Positions 25,440-34,267 of a DNA stretch of 47,540 nt are shown piece by piece. The position numbers were made by a program, and so were the translations under genes. The stretch comes from Anaerolineae bacterium. Its GTDB lineage: Bacteria; Chloroflexota; Anaerolineae; Aggregatilineales; Phototrophicaceae. The notes beneath the pieces were generated by a model. It saw nothing but the letters and a program-made list of their open reading frames with translations. It did no database searches and was not told the DNA's origin. Numbering within the stretch: the first letter of the stretch is position 1; the number at the start of each line of letters is the position of its first letter. The stretch is taken from positions 1 through 47,540 of the forward strand of contig JALOOG010000021.1 in assembly GCA_025454525.1 (NCBI GenBank), in the 5' to 3' direction.

Positions 25440-28400
25440 TTAATTGGTGGTGCATTCCGCCGCTAACGGGATACGGTATTGCACCTGTTCATTACAGCTC
25501 AATGGGCGAATATAACGATTCCCGTCCAACCATTCTAACAAGGTGTCTGGTGTTAAATCGATTCGCCACACCTTCAATAAACGATCTTGCGCGCTAGACA
25601 CTGCAAACGTGCCATCCGGTGAAAACTTTAGACTAGATACCCAGTTGGTATGTTCAGTAAAGCGCCGTAATTCCACTCCAGTTTGCAGATCCCACATGCG
25701 GATCGTGGTATCTGAACCCCCGCTTAACAAGATCATGCCGTTCGGGTGGAATGCCAACGAAATTGAGCGGCCTTGATGTCCCATCAATTGTTGTAGTTGT
25801 TGACCGTTGCTTGCATCCCAAATACGGACAGAGGAGTCATTTGAGGCCGATACGATCCACGCCCCATCCGGGCTAAAAATGGCGTTATTCACCGGGCCGG
25901 TATGACCTTGCAAGCGCAGGACTTCATCCCCTGTTTCGACATTGATCAACCGCACCGTGTTATCCGCCAATGCCGCTAGGAACGTTGTCCCGTCCGCACT
26001 GAAATTGACGTTGTTGATCTCTTTTGAACTGCCTTCAGCCACATCAACGGTATAACGCCGAATTTCCGCGCCTGTTTCGACATTCCAGAGGATCAATGCA
26101 CCATCGCGGGCTGCTGAAAGCACGGTTTGACCATCCGGACTGAATTTCACGCTGATCACCCGATCGGCGTTGCCTTCAAAGCGGCGGATCTCTTGTCCAG
26201 TGTCCACATCCCACAGAATCACCAAGTTATCCCACCCACCAGAGACCACCCGCGTTCCATCAGGGCTAAAGGCCACGCCGTCTACCGTGTTAGTATGGCC
26301 TTCCATGATGTGAAGGGCTTCTCCGGTTTGAACATCCCAGATCCGAACAGTGGTATCGGTGGATTCAGAGAGTAAACCCGAACCAGAAACGGCATAGCGC
26401 CCATCAGGGCTTAGATCGACATCCCAGACCCAGTTGGTATGACCTGCCAAGTTCCGTTGTACCACCCGATTCTGTAGGTCGATCACCCACACACTTTGAT
26501 CCACAGACCGCTCATTATCGCGCAAAATGTCGTTATTGCCGATATTGCCGCTGACTGCAACGACATATTCACCATTTGGACTTAAGGCAAGGTTAAGAAT
26601 ACGTTCTCCAAAACCGGTAAAGCGCTCAATTTCGATCCCGGTTGTCACATCCCACACCCGTACCGAACGATCCCAACTACTGGTGATCAGGCGGTTGCCA
26701 TCGCGAGAGAACACGACCGCGGCCGTAATGTCGCTATGGGTATAGATGCGTTTGACCTCGCTTGCAGTCGCAATATCGTAGATCCGCAATGTCCCGCTGT
26801 TTGTGCCGTCCCAAACGCCGATCACCACTTGAGACGAGTCTTGATTAAAAGTCGCAGCGCGTACAAATCCCGAATTGGGTTGTAAGCGGGCGATCTCGCG
26901 CCCAGAGCTGATCTCCCAGACGCGCACGGTACGATCAACAGCATCCGTTGCACTTGCGCCAAGGGTTTCATCACCTGTGGCTGCCAAAATGTATTCACCA
27001 TTTGGGCTAAATTGGATCAGGGTGATTGCTCCGATCGGAAATTCTTCATTAGAAGTTTGATCGAAGCGTTGGATCAAGTTTCCGGTCTCAACATCCCACA
27101 AGATCGCGGTACGATCCAACGATCCGCTTAAGGCAATGCTTCCATCCGGCGAGAACTGTACATCAGAGACCGCATCAGTATGTTCAAGTGAAAATTCGCG
27201 GATCAAGGAGCCGTCGTCCACATTCCACAAGCGGACTTGACGGTCAGCACTCCCCGATAACAATTGCGTGCCGTCGGGTGAAAAATCAATCGAGGTGATC
27301 AACGCATCTAAAGTGATCACATTGGACTCTGTGCCGGCGTTGAGATCCCACAACCGGATCGTACCATCTACCCCGCCCGTAGCGACCATTTGCCCATCAG
27401 GACTATAGGCCACTCCTAACACCGAGGCCTCATGTCCCATCAACCGATAGCGGACATTCGGCGCATAGACCGAATTAGCCAAAGTGCGAAACACCTCAAC
27501 TGTAGGGGGTTGGAAAGCCTCGTTTGATGCTAAGGCTAACGCAAGCGAGAGCATCGGATCGGACTCGGTGAGTGCGGTACGGGCATTCGCGGCAAAAGCC
27601 AAAGAACGCGCTTCATCGGCGCTAATTTGCGCGGCATCGCGGGCGTTTTCAGCCTCAAGTTGTGCCGCTTGTGCCGATAACCATTGTGTCACCGCGACTC
27701 CACTGAAAAACAGGGAGACCACCGCCGCGATCGTCATCACAGCCAATAACATCCGCAAGCGGTTACGGGAACGTTGTTCCAATTCTTGTTCCCGTGCCTG
27801 ACGTTCTAACTCTAGGCGTTGTTCTTTTTCGCGGAAGGCCAAACTAGCGGTTAGATATTCGCGTTCGGTGACATTTAACGCTAAATCTGTGGTTTTAAAC
27901 CACGTTTCCAACTGATCCAGACGACTCCCACGCGCCAGATAACTAGCATCTTTGTCTTTTTCCAACCAATCGGCGGCCGCGGAAGTAACACGCCGTTGTA
28001 AGCGCAAATCCTCGCGACTGTGATTCAGCCATTCTTTTAAGCGCCCCCATTGACGGATTAACGCTTCATGTGCGACTTCAACCGTAGAAGCGCGGGTTTG
28101 TGGATCATTGTCAAAGGTGAGCAAGCGATAACGTCCGAACGCATCGATCACCAATTCCATCGTGCTACGTTCTTGTCCGATCGAAAGCAGTTCAGATTGT
28201 AAAACACGCCGACGGGTATCTTCTGCACCTTCACCCAAGGTCACCAAGCGTAAGAACATTTGACGGGCGGCCTCTTGGCCGTCTTTGCCAAGTCCGGCGT
28301 ACAATTCATCAGCGCGTCGGGCCAACGCACCAAATGTCCCACCGATCGCATTATAAGCCACCAAGGTGAGAGAGCGGGCATCGCGGCGTTCAAACAGTTC

Positions 28401-30044
28401 GGTGAGCGCATATTGTAATAAGGGCAATGCGCCGGGTTGTTCCTTTACATCTGCCACCATCGCAGTGACAAGGCCACGCTCCAGATACAGCCCCGCCCGT
28501 TCTGCTGGACGGGTGATCGCCCGTTCGATCTCTTCTGCTGCAAGCGGTAACACGATCTCGGTGCGCTTTTGCATCAGTTCACCGAAACGTGGGTAATTTA
28601 ACGGACGATCATAAAAATCGGCGCGCAAGGTGATGATCACCCGGATGCGACTCCGCGGATCATTGACCGCCGCGATCAAGCTATTCATAAAATGGGTGCG
28701 TTTGTCCTCTTCATCAACTAAGGTAAATAGTTCCTCAAATTGATCGACAAACAACAACAATTCGCTTTCATCCCCCGGCAACACACGCTTGACCGCTCTC
28801 AAGAAACCGCGTTCATCTTCGTTAAGTTGCGCCAACAAGCTGTCAGGTGGATTGACCGCGACTCGTAAGAGGGTGGCCTCTAATTCTTCCATCGGATCGA
28901 TCCCGGGAACCATCTCCACCATGAACCACTCTTCCGAACCTTTGAGCTTGCCTTTTTGCAGGGCTGGCAACAAGCCCGCTTTCACCACGCTAGATTTACC
29001 GCTCCCGCTTGGCCCAACCACTGCTAAAAAGCGTTGATAAGGCACATTTTCTTCTAAGCGCTCAAGGAGTTTATCGGTCAGCGCTTCACGTCCAAAAAAG
29101 TCCGCTGCATCCGCTTGTTGGAAGGCGCGTAACCCCTTGTAGGGATTTTCCGGTTCTGGCATGGTGAGCGTGCCACTGGTGATCACCCGTTCATCTTTGT
29201 CAGAAATCACGACACCCGGCCGTAACGCCTTACGGAAATCAGACGCAAGATCCAAGACATCGCGATAACGGGTAGACGGGTCTTTAGCAGTGGCGCGCTG
29301 AATCACGACATTGATCGCGGGCGGCGTTTCGGGTTTACGTTCTTTGACATCCGGCAAGGCTTCACTTAAATGTTTGTAGAGCAGTGCGGCCGAAGTGGCC
29401 CCTTCAAAAGGATGTTCTCCGGTGAGCATCTCATAGATCAGCGTGCCGAACATATAAATATCAGATTGTGGTGTAGGGGTTTCGCCGCGAATCTGTTCCG
29501 GTGAGATGTAGGCGGGTGAGCCAACGATCGCGTTATTTTGGGTGATGCTTTCATGGCCGGCAAGGTCTTTAGCGATGCCAAAGTCGCTCAAGTAAGCGTT
29601 GCCATTTTCATCCATCAGGATGTTTTCGGGTTTGAGATCGCGATGCACCACCCCTTGACGATGAGCAACAGCTAAAGCGGCGGCGATTTGAGTCAGCATT
29701 TCGCTGACACGCTCCACTGACCAAGCGCCTTCTTTTTGTAGCGAGTCTTGTAAACTACCGCCGCGCAAGTAACGCATCACCAAATATGCCCCACTCGGTT
29801 CGCGCCAATAATCATATAACGGCACGATGTGAGGATGTTCAAGGCGTGCGACCAATTGGGCTTCAGTCTCAAAACGACGAATAAAGTCCGGTTGATTTGC
29901 ATATTGTGGCAGAATGATCTTAACGGCCACTTCGCGCCCAATTAAGCGTTGATGCGCGAGGTACACCGCACCAAAACCCCCTTCACCGATTAATTGGCGC
30001 AGTTCATAGCCCTTGATCACCCGTCCAGCCAGATTTCCTATCAT
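25440..30044 (-). CDS. Ser/Thr protein kinase - STAND ATPase - WD40 repeat protein
   Basis: This 1534-residue signalling protein has four parts. (1) A Hanks-type kinase, about 10-270: GEGGFGAVY, catalytic K42, HRDLKPEN with D136, and DFG at D154, all intact. (2) A novel STAND (nSTAND1-like) ATPase, about 300-700: NPYKGLRAFQ, FFGRE, P-loop GPSGSGKSS near 346 and a LLLFVDQFEELF Walker B. (3) A coiled segment and a single membrane helix near 760-785. (4) Fourteen WD40 repeats from about 865 to 1515, enough for two seven-bladed propellers. With one membrane helix, the kinase/STAND part and the propellers should lie on opposite sides of the membrane, if the helix spans it. STAND proteins act as switch-like sensors. 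No partner is obvious, and phosphorylation targets are unknown. Confidence 0.92.
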   Translation of the reverse strand: MIGNLAGRVIKGYELRQLIGEGGFGAVYLAHQRLIGREVAVKIILPQYANQPDFIRRFETEAQLVARLEHPHIVPLYDYWREPSGAYLVMRYLRGGSLQDSLQKEGAWSVERVSEMLTQIAAALAVAHRQGVVHRDLKPENILMDENGNAYLSDFGIAKDLAGHESITQNNAIVGSPAYISPEQIRGETPTPQSDIYMFGTLIYEMLTGEHPFEGATSAALLYKHLSEALPDVKERKPETPPAINVVIQRATAKDPSTRYRDVLDLASDFRKALRPGVVISDKDERVITSGTLTMPEPENPYKGLRAFQQADAADFFGREALTDKLLERLEENVPYQRFLAVVGPSGSGKSSVVKAGLLPALQKGKLKGSEEWFMVEMVPGIDPMEELEATLLRVAVNPPDSLLAQLNEDERGFLRAVKRVLPGDESELLLFVDQFEELFTLVDEEDKRTHFMNSLIAAVNDPRSRIRVIITLRADFYDRPLNYPRFGELMQKRTEIVLPLAAEEIERAITRPAERAGLYLERGLVTAMVADVKEQPGALPLLQYALTELFERRDARSLTLVAYNAIGGTFGALARRADELYAGLGKDGQEAARQMFLRLVTLGEGAEDTRRRVLQSELLSIGQERSTMELVIDAFGRYRLLTFDNDPQTRASTVEVAHEALIRQWGRLKEWLNHSREDLRLQRRVTSAAADWLEKDKDASYLARGSRLDQLETWFKTTDLALNVTEREYLTASLAFREKEQRLELERQAREQELEQRSRNRLRMLLAVMTIAAVVSLFFSGVAVTQWLSAQAAQLEAENARDAAQISADEARSLAFAANARTALTESDPMLSLALALASNEAFQPPTVEVFRTLANSVYAPNVRYRLMGHEASVLGVAYSPDGQMVATGGVDGTIRLWDLNAGTESNVITLDALITSIDFSPDGTQLLSGSADRQVRLWNVDDGSLIREFSLEHTDAVSDVQFSPDGSIALSGSLDRTAILWDVETGNLIQRFDQTSNEEFPIGAITLIQFSPNGEYILAATGDETLGASATDAVDRTVRVWEISSGREIARLQPNSGFVRAATFNQDSSQVVIGVWDGTNSGTLRIYDIATASEVKRIYTHSDITAAVVFSRDGNRLITSSWDRSVRVWDVTTGIEIERFTGFGERILNLALSPNGEYVVAVSGNIGNNDILRDNERSVDQSVWVIDLQNRVVQRNLAGHTNWVWDVDLSPDGRYAVSGSGLLSESTDTTVRIWDVQTGEALHIMEGHTNTVDGVAFSPDGTRVVSGGWDNLVILWDVDTGQEIRRFEGNADRVISVKFSPDGQTVLSAARDGALILWNVETGAEIRRYTVDVAEGSSKEINNVNFSADGTTFLAALADNTVRLINVETGDEVLRLQGHTGPVNNAIFSPDGAWIVSASNDSSVRIWDASNGQQLQQLMGHQGRSISLAFHPNGMILLSGGSDTTIRMWDLQTGVELRRFTEHTNWVSSLKFSPDGTFAVSSAQDRLLKVWRIDLTPDTLLEWLDGNRYIRPLSCNEQVQYRIPLAAECTTN

Positions 30045-30181
30045 ACGGTTGAGCTTTCCTAAAGTGTTGGTTGGGTGGTATCCCTTAAGATTAGCGCAAA
30101 ATTTGAAATTTTTAAAGTTCCTCTAAAGATACGAATTTGAAACGATTACAATTCCCTGTTTGTGATATGTTGTCAAAGAAT

Positions 30182-30253
30182 TTCACTCGTTCGTCATTCG
30201 TGATCTTCACTCGTTCGTTATTCGTGATCTTCACTCGTTTGTCATTTGTGATC
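30182..30253. repeat. Three tandem 24-bp repeats in the GT2 leader
   Basis: Three contiguous 24-nt units start at 30182, 30206 and 30230. The consensus begins TTCACTCGTTCGT and ends TTCGTGATC; units differ at one to three positions. They end 11 nt before the GT2 start codon and lie 138 nt upstream of the divergent kinase gene. GTGA-TCT-TCAC is formed at each unit junction, giving small potential hairpins. Confidence 0.85.
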
Positions 30254-30264
30254 AAGGAACTTCA

Positions 30265-31203
30265 ATGTCTGTTTCGATTATCACCTCATTATATCGCTCT
30301 GAAAAGCACTTGCCTAGTTATACCGAGCGCGTTTTAAAATTCGTCGCTACCTTAAACGCTGTCACGCTCCCGATCGAAATCCTGATCATCGCCAATGATC
30401 CGACTCCGATTGAACGGAACTTATTCACACCCTTAGCAGATCATCCTAACATTCAGATCTTAACAGTCTCGCGTGAATCGCTCTATGCGTCTTGGAATCG
30501 CGGGGTGCGTGCTTCACAAGGCACGGTGATCGGCTTTTGGAATGTTGACGATGATCGCCGCGCTGATGCGTTGATCGCCGGGTATCGACAAATGGATCAA
30601 GGATGTCGTCTGGTCTATTTTGCTTATGAGGTGATTCGTCCTACCGGGACGCGACGTTACCCCGCGATCCCATTTGACCCGATCGCCCACCGTCAACGGA
30701 TGAAATGTGGCCCATTTTTCCTGTTTGATCGTGCCTTGTTTGATCAGATCGGGCCATTTGATGAGCGGTTTCGGATCGCGGGCGATTTTGAATGGTGTGC
30801 GCGGGCGACCGATCACATCCCCTTCTGCCCGATCGATCAATTAGGCGGGGCGTTTTATCTACATGGCGAAAACCTAAGCGACTCCGGCAATCCGCTACAA
30901 ATGGCAGAGGATAACGTGATCCACCTATTGCGCGGGCAGTATCAATGGCTCACACCCACCGATCCCGATCTTATGCGTCAAACATGGACGAAATGGGATC
31001 GATCCTTACCCCTAGAGGTCGAAACGCAATTATGGGGGGAGGGATCCAGAGAACGATGGTTTGCTTACCAGCAAAATCAACAACGTTTGCGTCAATGTCA
31101 GCGCCTTGAAGGCGCGATCCGGTGGTTGCCCAAGCGGATCATCGATCAAACCGGATTGCGTGCGATTTTGGCCAAATGGGGGATTGTCAAAGCGCGTAAA
31201 TAA
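30265..31203 (+). CDS. Glycosyltransferase family 2-like protein
   Basis: The 312-residue protein has a GT-A fold: SVSIITSLYRSEKHL at the N-terminus, a nucleotide-binding region IANDPTPIE, SWNRGVRASQG, and NVDDDRR where GT2 enzymes have the DxD metal motif. A later GDFEWCARA corresponds to the acceptor/catalytic E-W region. It has no membrane helices. AAGGA lies directly before the ATG, at the end of the triple 24-bp repeat. It is not in an operon and is divergent from the kinase gene. Donor and acceptor are unknown. Confidence 0.82.
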   Translation: MSVSIITSLYRSEKHLPSYTERVLKFVATLNAVTLPIEILIIANDPTPIERNLFTPLADHPNIQILTVSRESLYASWNRGVRASQGTVIGFWNVDDDRRADALIAGYRQMDQGCRLVYFAYEVIRPTGTRRYPAIPFDPIAHRQRMKCGPFFLFDRALFDQIGPFDERFRIAGDFEWCARATDHIPFCPIDQLGGAFYLHGENLSDSGNPLQMAEDNVIHLLRGQYQWLTPTDPDLMRQTWTKWDRSLPLEVETQLWGEGSRERWFAYQQNQQRLRQCQRLEGAIRWLPKRIIDQTGLRAILAKWGIVKARK

Positions 31204-31204
31204 A

Positions 31205-31230
31205 ACAGGAATAGGGGTGCCTATTCCTGT
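31205..31230. terminator. Bidirectional terminator between GT2 and a small membrane protein gene
   Basis: The arms ACAGGAATAG (31205-31214) and CTATTCCTGT (31221-31230) have a 6-nt loop. On the minus strand the stem is followed by TTTATTTA, a good U-tract for the gene ending at 31251. On the plus strand it lies 2 nt after the GT2 stop. Confidence 0.6.
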
Positions 31231-31250
31231 CTATCTGTCTATGGTGTGTG

Positions 31251-31487
31251 TTAGATGATCTCAACTTCACGTTCAAACAGATCACTGTGTTTACGTTTTT
31301 CGGAGGGATCATTTTTGCGTTTTCCCATTTCATCGCTATGGCACTTCCACCCCCAAAAGAGCGCGGGCAGGACAAAAAACATTAACGGAAAGATCACCCA
31401 TTTGAACGATGAGAACACGAACAACAAGATCAAGCCGAACACCAGAAATTTCGGAAACCGATGATCACCGTAATGCCACTTGTTCAT
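31251..31487 (-). CDS. Small membrane protein of unknown function
   Basis: From the ATG at 31487 the protein has 78 residues. Two hydrophobic stretches (FLVFGLILLFVFSSF and VIFPLMFFVLPALFWGW) form a probable helical hairpin, followed by a highly charged tail (MGKRKNDPSEKRKH). AGGAG and GGG lie just upstream of this ATG, which supports it over an in-frame extension to 31553. I do not recognise a family. The frame is closed by a bidirectional hairpin. Confidence 0.5.
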   Translation of the reverse strand: MNKWHYGDHRFPKFLVFGLILLFVFSSFKWVIFPLMFFVLPALFWGWKCHSDEMGKRKNDPSEKRKHSDLFEREVEII

Positions 31488-31587
31488 TTTACCCTGCTCC
31501 TCACTTGCGACTGATGATCTAAAATACGCAAAAGGAGCGCGGTAACGTTGCAAGTGGCCAGTTTTTCTTATCTAACGCTGATGTTCA

Positions 31588-31908
31588 TCAACCGCCGTAA
31601 GCGTTGGGAATATCCGAAACGGTGACGTTCACATACGGTTCTTTATCTCCGATTTGCGCGATCGCGTCTTCTTCCAACATTTGGGTTTGACCCTTGTGAT
31701 ATAACGTGTCGTTAAAACCGTCGTAACGATAACGGCGTTTCACCCAACCGTAGAGGTTATGTTGAAACACGACATCAAATTGAATCGCGTCATCTATTTC
31801 GATAAATTTTTCTTCCACGATCCACACAGGCGCATACTGTGTGATATGCGGTTTCACTTTTTCATCGCGGTGTTTGATCAATTGGGGTTTTGGGAGATGT
31901 TGAAGCAT
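31588..31908 (-). CDS. Uncharacterised small protein
   Basis: About 106 residues from the ATG at 31908; an in-frame TTG extends it to 31944 without a better ribosome binding site. The composition is that of a soluble beta-rich protein: VWIVEEKFIEIDDAIQFDVVFQ, then NLYGWVKRRYRYDGFND. There is no signal peptide, helix bundle or metal motif. I do not recognise a family. It is on the same strand as the small membrane protein gene, 100 nt upstream of it. Confidence 0.5.
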   Translation of the reverse strand: MLQHLPKPQLIKHRDEKVKPHITQYAPVWIVEEKFIEIDDAIQFDVVFQHNLYGWVKRRYRYDGFNDTLYHKGQTQMLEEDAIAQIGDKEPYVNVTVSDIPNAYGG

Positions 31909-32263
31909 CGTCTTTTTCTCATATCCTGAAGTTGAACGAATCAAGGGCTATTGTAACGAGAAATGAACCCAATCGACAAGAGTTTGACGATCATTTTAGG
32001 CCAACCCAATCAAATATCGGACAAATGTTACGACTTTGCCTTTAAGATGATGTTAAAATGATCCTAACGGACATCGTTCGGAGAAAGCGAGATGATCATC
32101 AATACTATTTTTTGCGAAAAATTGGTTTTCTTACGATCTGCCTTTCATGATCACCATCTTATATCATCCGTTGTCGTCGTTATCATTACGATAACCTATT
32201 AAAGTTCAGTTGCGCGATCGTTCACCTCGTTTACAATACATTCTTAAAAAATCGGAGAAGATC
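31909..32263. other. Intergenic region upstream of the FW/M23 operon
   Basis: These 355 nt hold no convincing gene. Present are the inverted copy (32021-32037) of the 17-nt stretch at 15866-15882, a TGn-TAAAAT extended -10 element at 32051-32059, and the promoter at 32210-32237. GATC is frequent here (seven copies), so its enrichment is not confined to coding DNA. Confidence 0.4.
32210..32237 (+). promoter_or_regulatory. Promoter for the FW/M23-decarboxylase-TIR operon
   Basis: TTGCGC (32210-32215) and TACAAT (32232-32237) are separated by 16 nt, 26 nt before the ATG at 32264. The ribosome binding site GGAGAAG lies in between. A second possible start site uses the extended -10 at 32051-32059. 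Confidence 0.4.
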
Positions 32264-34258
32264 ATGAACGCATCACCGTTCCACCTGATTCGACCGCTTA
32301 ACGGGGCCTATAATTTGAAAGTGCGTTTTGATGATCCCGCCAATTACGCCGGCCAATCGCACCGTGTCCAACGCCGAGAAGGGCAGTTATACGTACCCTT
32401 AAGCGCAAATGGTGATATTCATGCCGTGCAACGGGGCGTTGTGGAAGAAGTCGGATTTTACGCACAAGGTTATGGGCAATTTATCCGCCTAAGCCATGAT
32501 TGGTACGGTGAGCGTTACAGCACTTGGTATGGACACCTGGCGACCGTGAAAGTCCAAACGGGAGATTACATCAATGCTGGACAAGCGATCGCCATGGCGG
32601 GACGTAGCGGTAGTGCGACCGAGATCTGTTTATTTTTCACCTTGCAACATCACGATAAGGGGCGGAAAAATTACGTGGTGGATGATGTGATCGATCCCGA
32701 ACCGCTGTTTGTCAATGCGCTTCCCTTGAGGGATGAAGCTTGGTGGATCGCTGATGAGACCATTTTAGACGGCACACTGATGCCTCCGAATGCCCAGTTT
32801 ACCAAAGTCTGGCGGGTTCGCAATGCAGGCACAACCTCTTGGCGCAATTATCGCTTGGTGTTTCATGGGGATCATCCTATGGGTGAGATCCGTACTGTCA
32901 CCTTACCAAGCGCTGCCCCCGGTGAGGTCATTCCGGTTTCGGTGGACTTGATCGCCCCGGCAACGTTAGGTTTACATCGTAGCACTTGGATGCTGTCAAA
33001 TGTGAAAGGCGAAACCTTCCCACATGAGTTATACGCCGAGATCCAAGTCCGACAAACAGAGCAGATCATCGGCGTGAGTAATGCGAAGTTTGTCGATGAT
33101 CTCACGATCCCAGACGGAGAACGGATCAATGCGGGTGAGCGGTTTATCAAGACATGGCGCATCGCTAACCATGGTCAAACGGCTTGGGGCCCGGGATTTA
33201 GCCTGTATTTTATCCGTGATCAACGCATGGATGCACCGCTTGAAGTCCCGTTGCCACCCTTGCTCCCCGGACAAACGGGTGAGGTTTCGGTAGCCTTAAT
33301 CGCGCCGAGTCAACCCGGCCTGCATCGTTCCACTTGGCGGCCGCGTGACGCACAAGGGCGCTTGTTCGGTCATGAATTTTATGCGGAGATCAACGTGATC
33401 GCATCGACTCCGATGGATGAAGGGGGTTGTAATGCGACAGTACGCCGTGATGTGAGCGCTAAGCTACGTTCTCATCCTTCATTGACCAGTTCCCAAATCG
33501 CGGTTTTAGAACCGTCCACCGCTGTTCGGGTGCATGGAGTCAGCCAAAGAGATCACAGTGGCTTACGGTGGTGTGAGATCACTGGAAACCAAGTGCGCGG
33601 TTTTATCCGAGAAGACCTCTTAAGTTATTCATCAGATTGCGCCACGTTGGGTTTAAGCAATCGGGATGATCGTGACGAAAACGGAGGTTCAGGTGGTCAA
33701 TTAAACCCCTTAGTGCGCTTTGGATCACCGATCGCCGGAAGGTATAGCGTAACTCAAGAATTTGGAGTCGGGGAACGCGCTCATAAAGGCGCGGATCTCG
33801 CGGGTGCGATCGAATTGCCGATTATCGCGGGTGGGGTGGGGCTTGTGCAGTACATCATCGCTTGTTCGCATTGCACTGATGATCGCCCTAATTTTGCCAG
33901 TCATGGAATTGCCATGTGGGATCGTAATGCGATCAGCGACATCAAATGGGGTTACGGATTCGGAAATTATGTTGTGGTACGCTATCGTTGGGACGATCTA
34001 CCGGGGCAAATGCGGGCCGCCATGACTGCTGAAGGGTATAGCGGTGCCTATGCCTATGTGATTTATGCTCACTTACACCGGATTCACGTTAACGCCGACG
34101 ATCCGGTGAGTGCCGGTACGGTGATCGGCACATTAGGCAATACAGGCAATTCGTCCGGGCCACATTTGCACCTTGAGATCCGCCTTGATTTTAAATCCAA
34201 CCTCACCTCAATTTACAACCGCCGGGTGATCAACCCACGAGAGATGTTTGAATTTTAG
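32264..34258 (+). CDS. M23 peptidase-like protein with two FW (NBR1-like) domains and SH3
   Basis: The 664-residue protein has, in order: an M23/LytM domain lacking zinc ligands (about 15-145; WYGHL is kept but the HxxxD and HLH motifs are not); two Ig-like FW domains (about 150-265 and 270-380), each with a W..RN.G...W core and a GLHRSTW...G..F.HE.YAEI ending; an SH3-like domain (about 390-460); and a second M23 domain (about 480-660) with HKGAD and GPHLHLEI intact, so a likely active metallopeptidase. FW domains are best known from the autophagy receptor NBR1 and occur in some bacteria. No signal peptide or membrane helix is seen, which is unusual for a cell-wall peptidase. The ATG at 32264 follows GGAGAAG. 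It is the first gene of a three-gene operon, 9 nt before the decarboxylase. Confidence 0.8.
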   Translation: MNASPFHLIRPLNGAYNLKVRFDDPANYAGQSHRVQRREGQLYVPLSANGDIHAVQRGVVEEVGFYAQGYGQFIRLSHDWYGERYSTWYGHLATVKVQTGDYINAGQAIAMAGRSGSATEICLFFTLQHHDKGRKNYVVDDVIDPEPLFVNALPLRDEAWWIADETILDGTLMPPNAQFTKVWRVRNAGTTSWRNYRLVFHGDHPMGEIRTVTLPSAAPGEVIPVSVDLIAPATLGLHRSTWMLSNVKGETFPHELYAEIQVRQTEQIIGVSNAKFVDDLTIPDGERINAGERFIKTWRIANHGQTAWGPGFSLYFIRDQRMDAPLEVPLPPLLPGQTGEVSVALIAPSQPGLHRSTWRPRDAQGRLFGHEFYAEINVIASTPMDEGGCNATVRRDVSAKLRSHPSLTSSQIAVLEPSTAVRVHGVSQRDHSGLRWCEITGNQVRGFIREDLLSYSSDCATLGLSNRDDRDENGGSGGQLNPLVRFGSPIAGRYSVTQEFGVGERAHKGADLAGAIELPIIAGGVGLVQYIIACSHCTDDRPNFASHGIAMWDRNAISDIKWGYGFGNYVVVRYRWDDLPGQMRAAMTAEGYSGAYAYVIYAHLHRIHVNADDPVSAGTVIGTLGNTGNSSGPHLHLEIRLDFKSNLTSIYNRRVINPREMFEF

Positions 34259-34267
34259 GATACGTTT

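Noticed and set aside
30182-30253. The triple 24-bp unit considered as a CRISPR array.
   Set aside because: The units are contiguous with no spacers, and no cas gene is present.
30137-30337. An open frame of 66 residues with three 8-residue repeats across the tandem repeat.
   Set aside because: It overlaps the start of the well-supported GT2 gene, has no ribosome binding site, and the repeat unit length (a multiple of 3) explains it.
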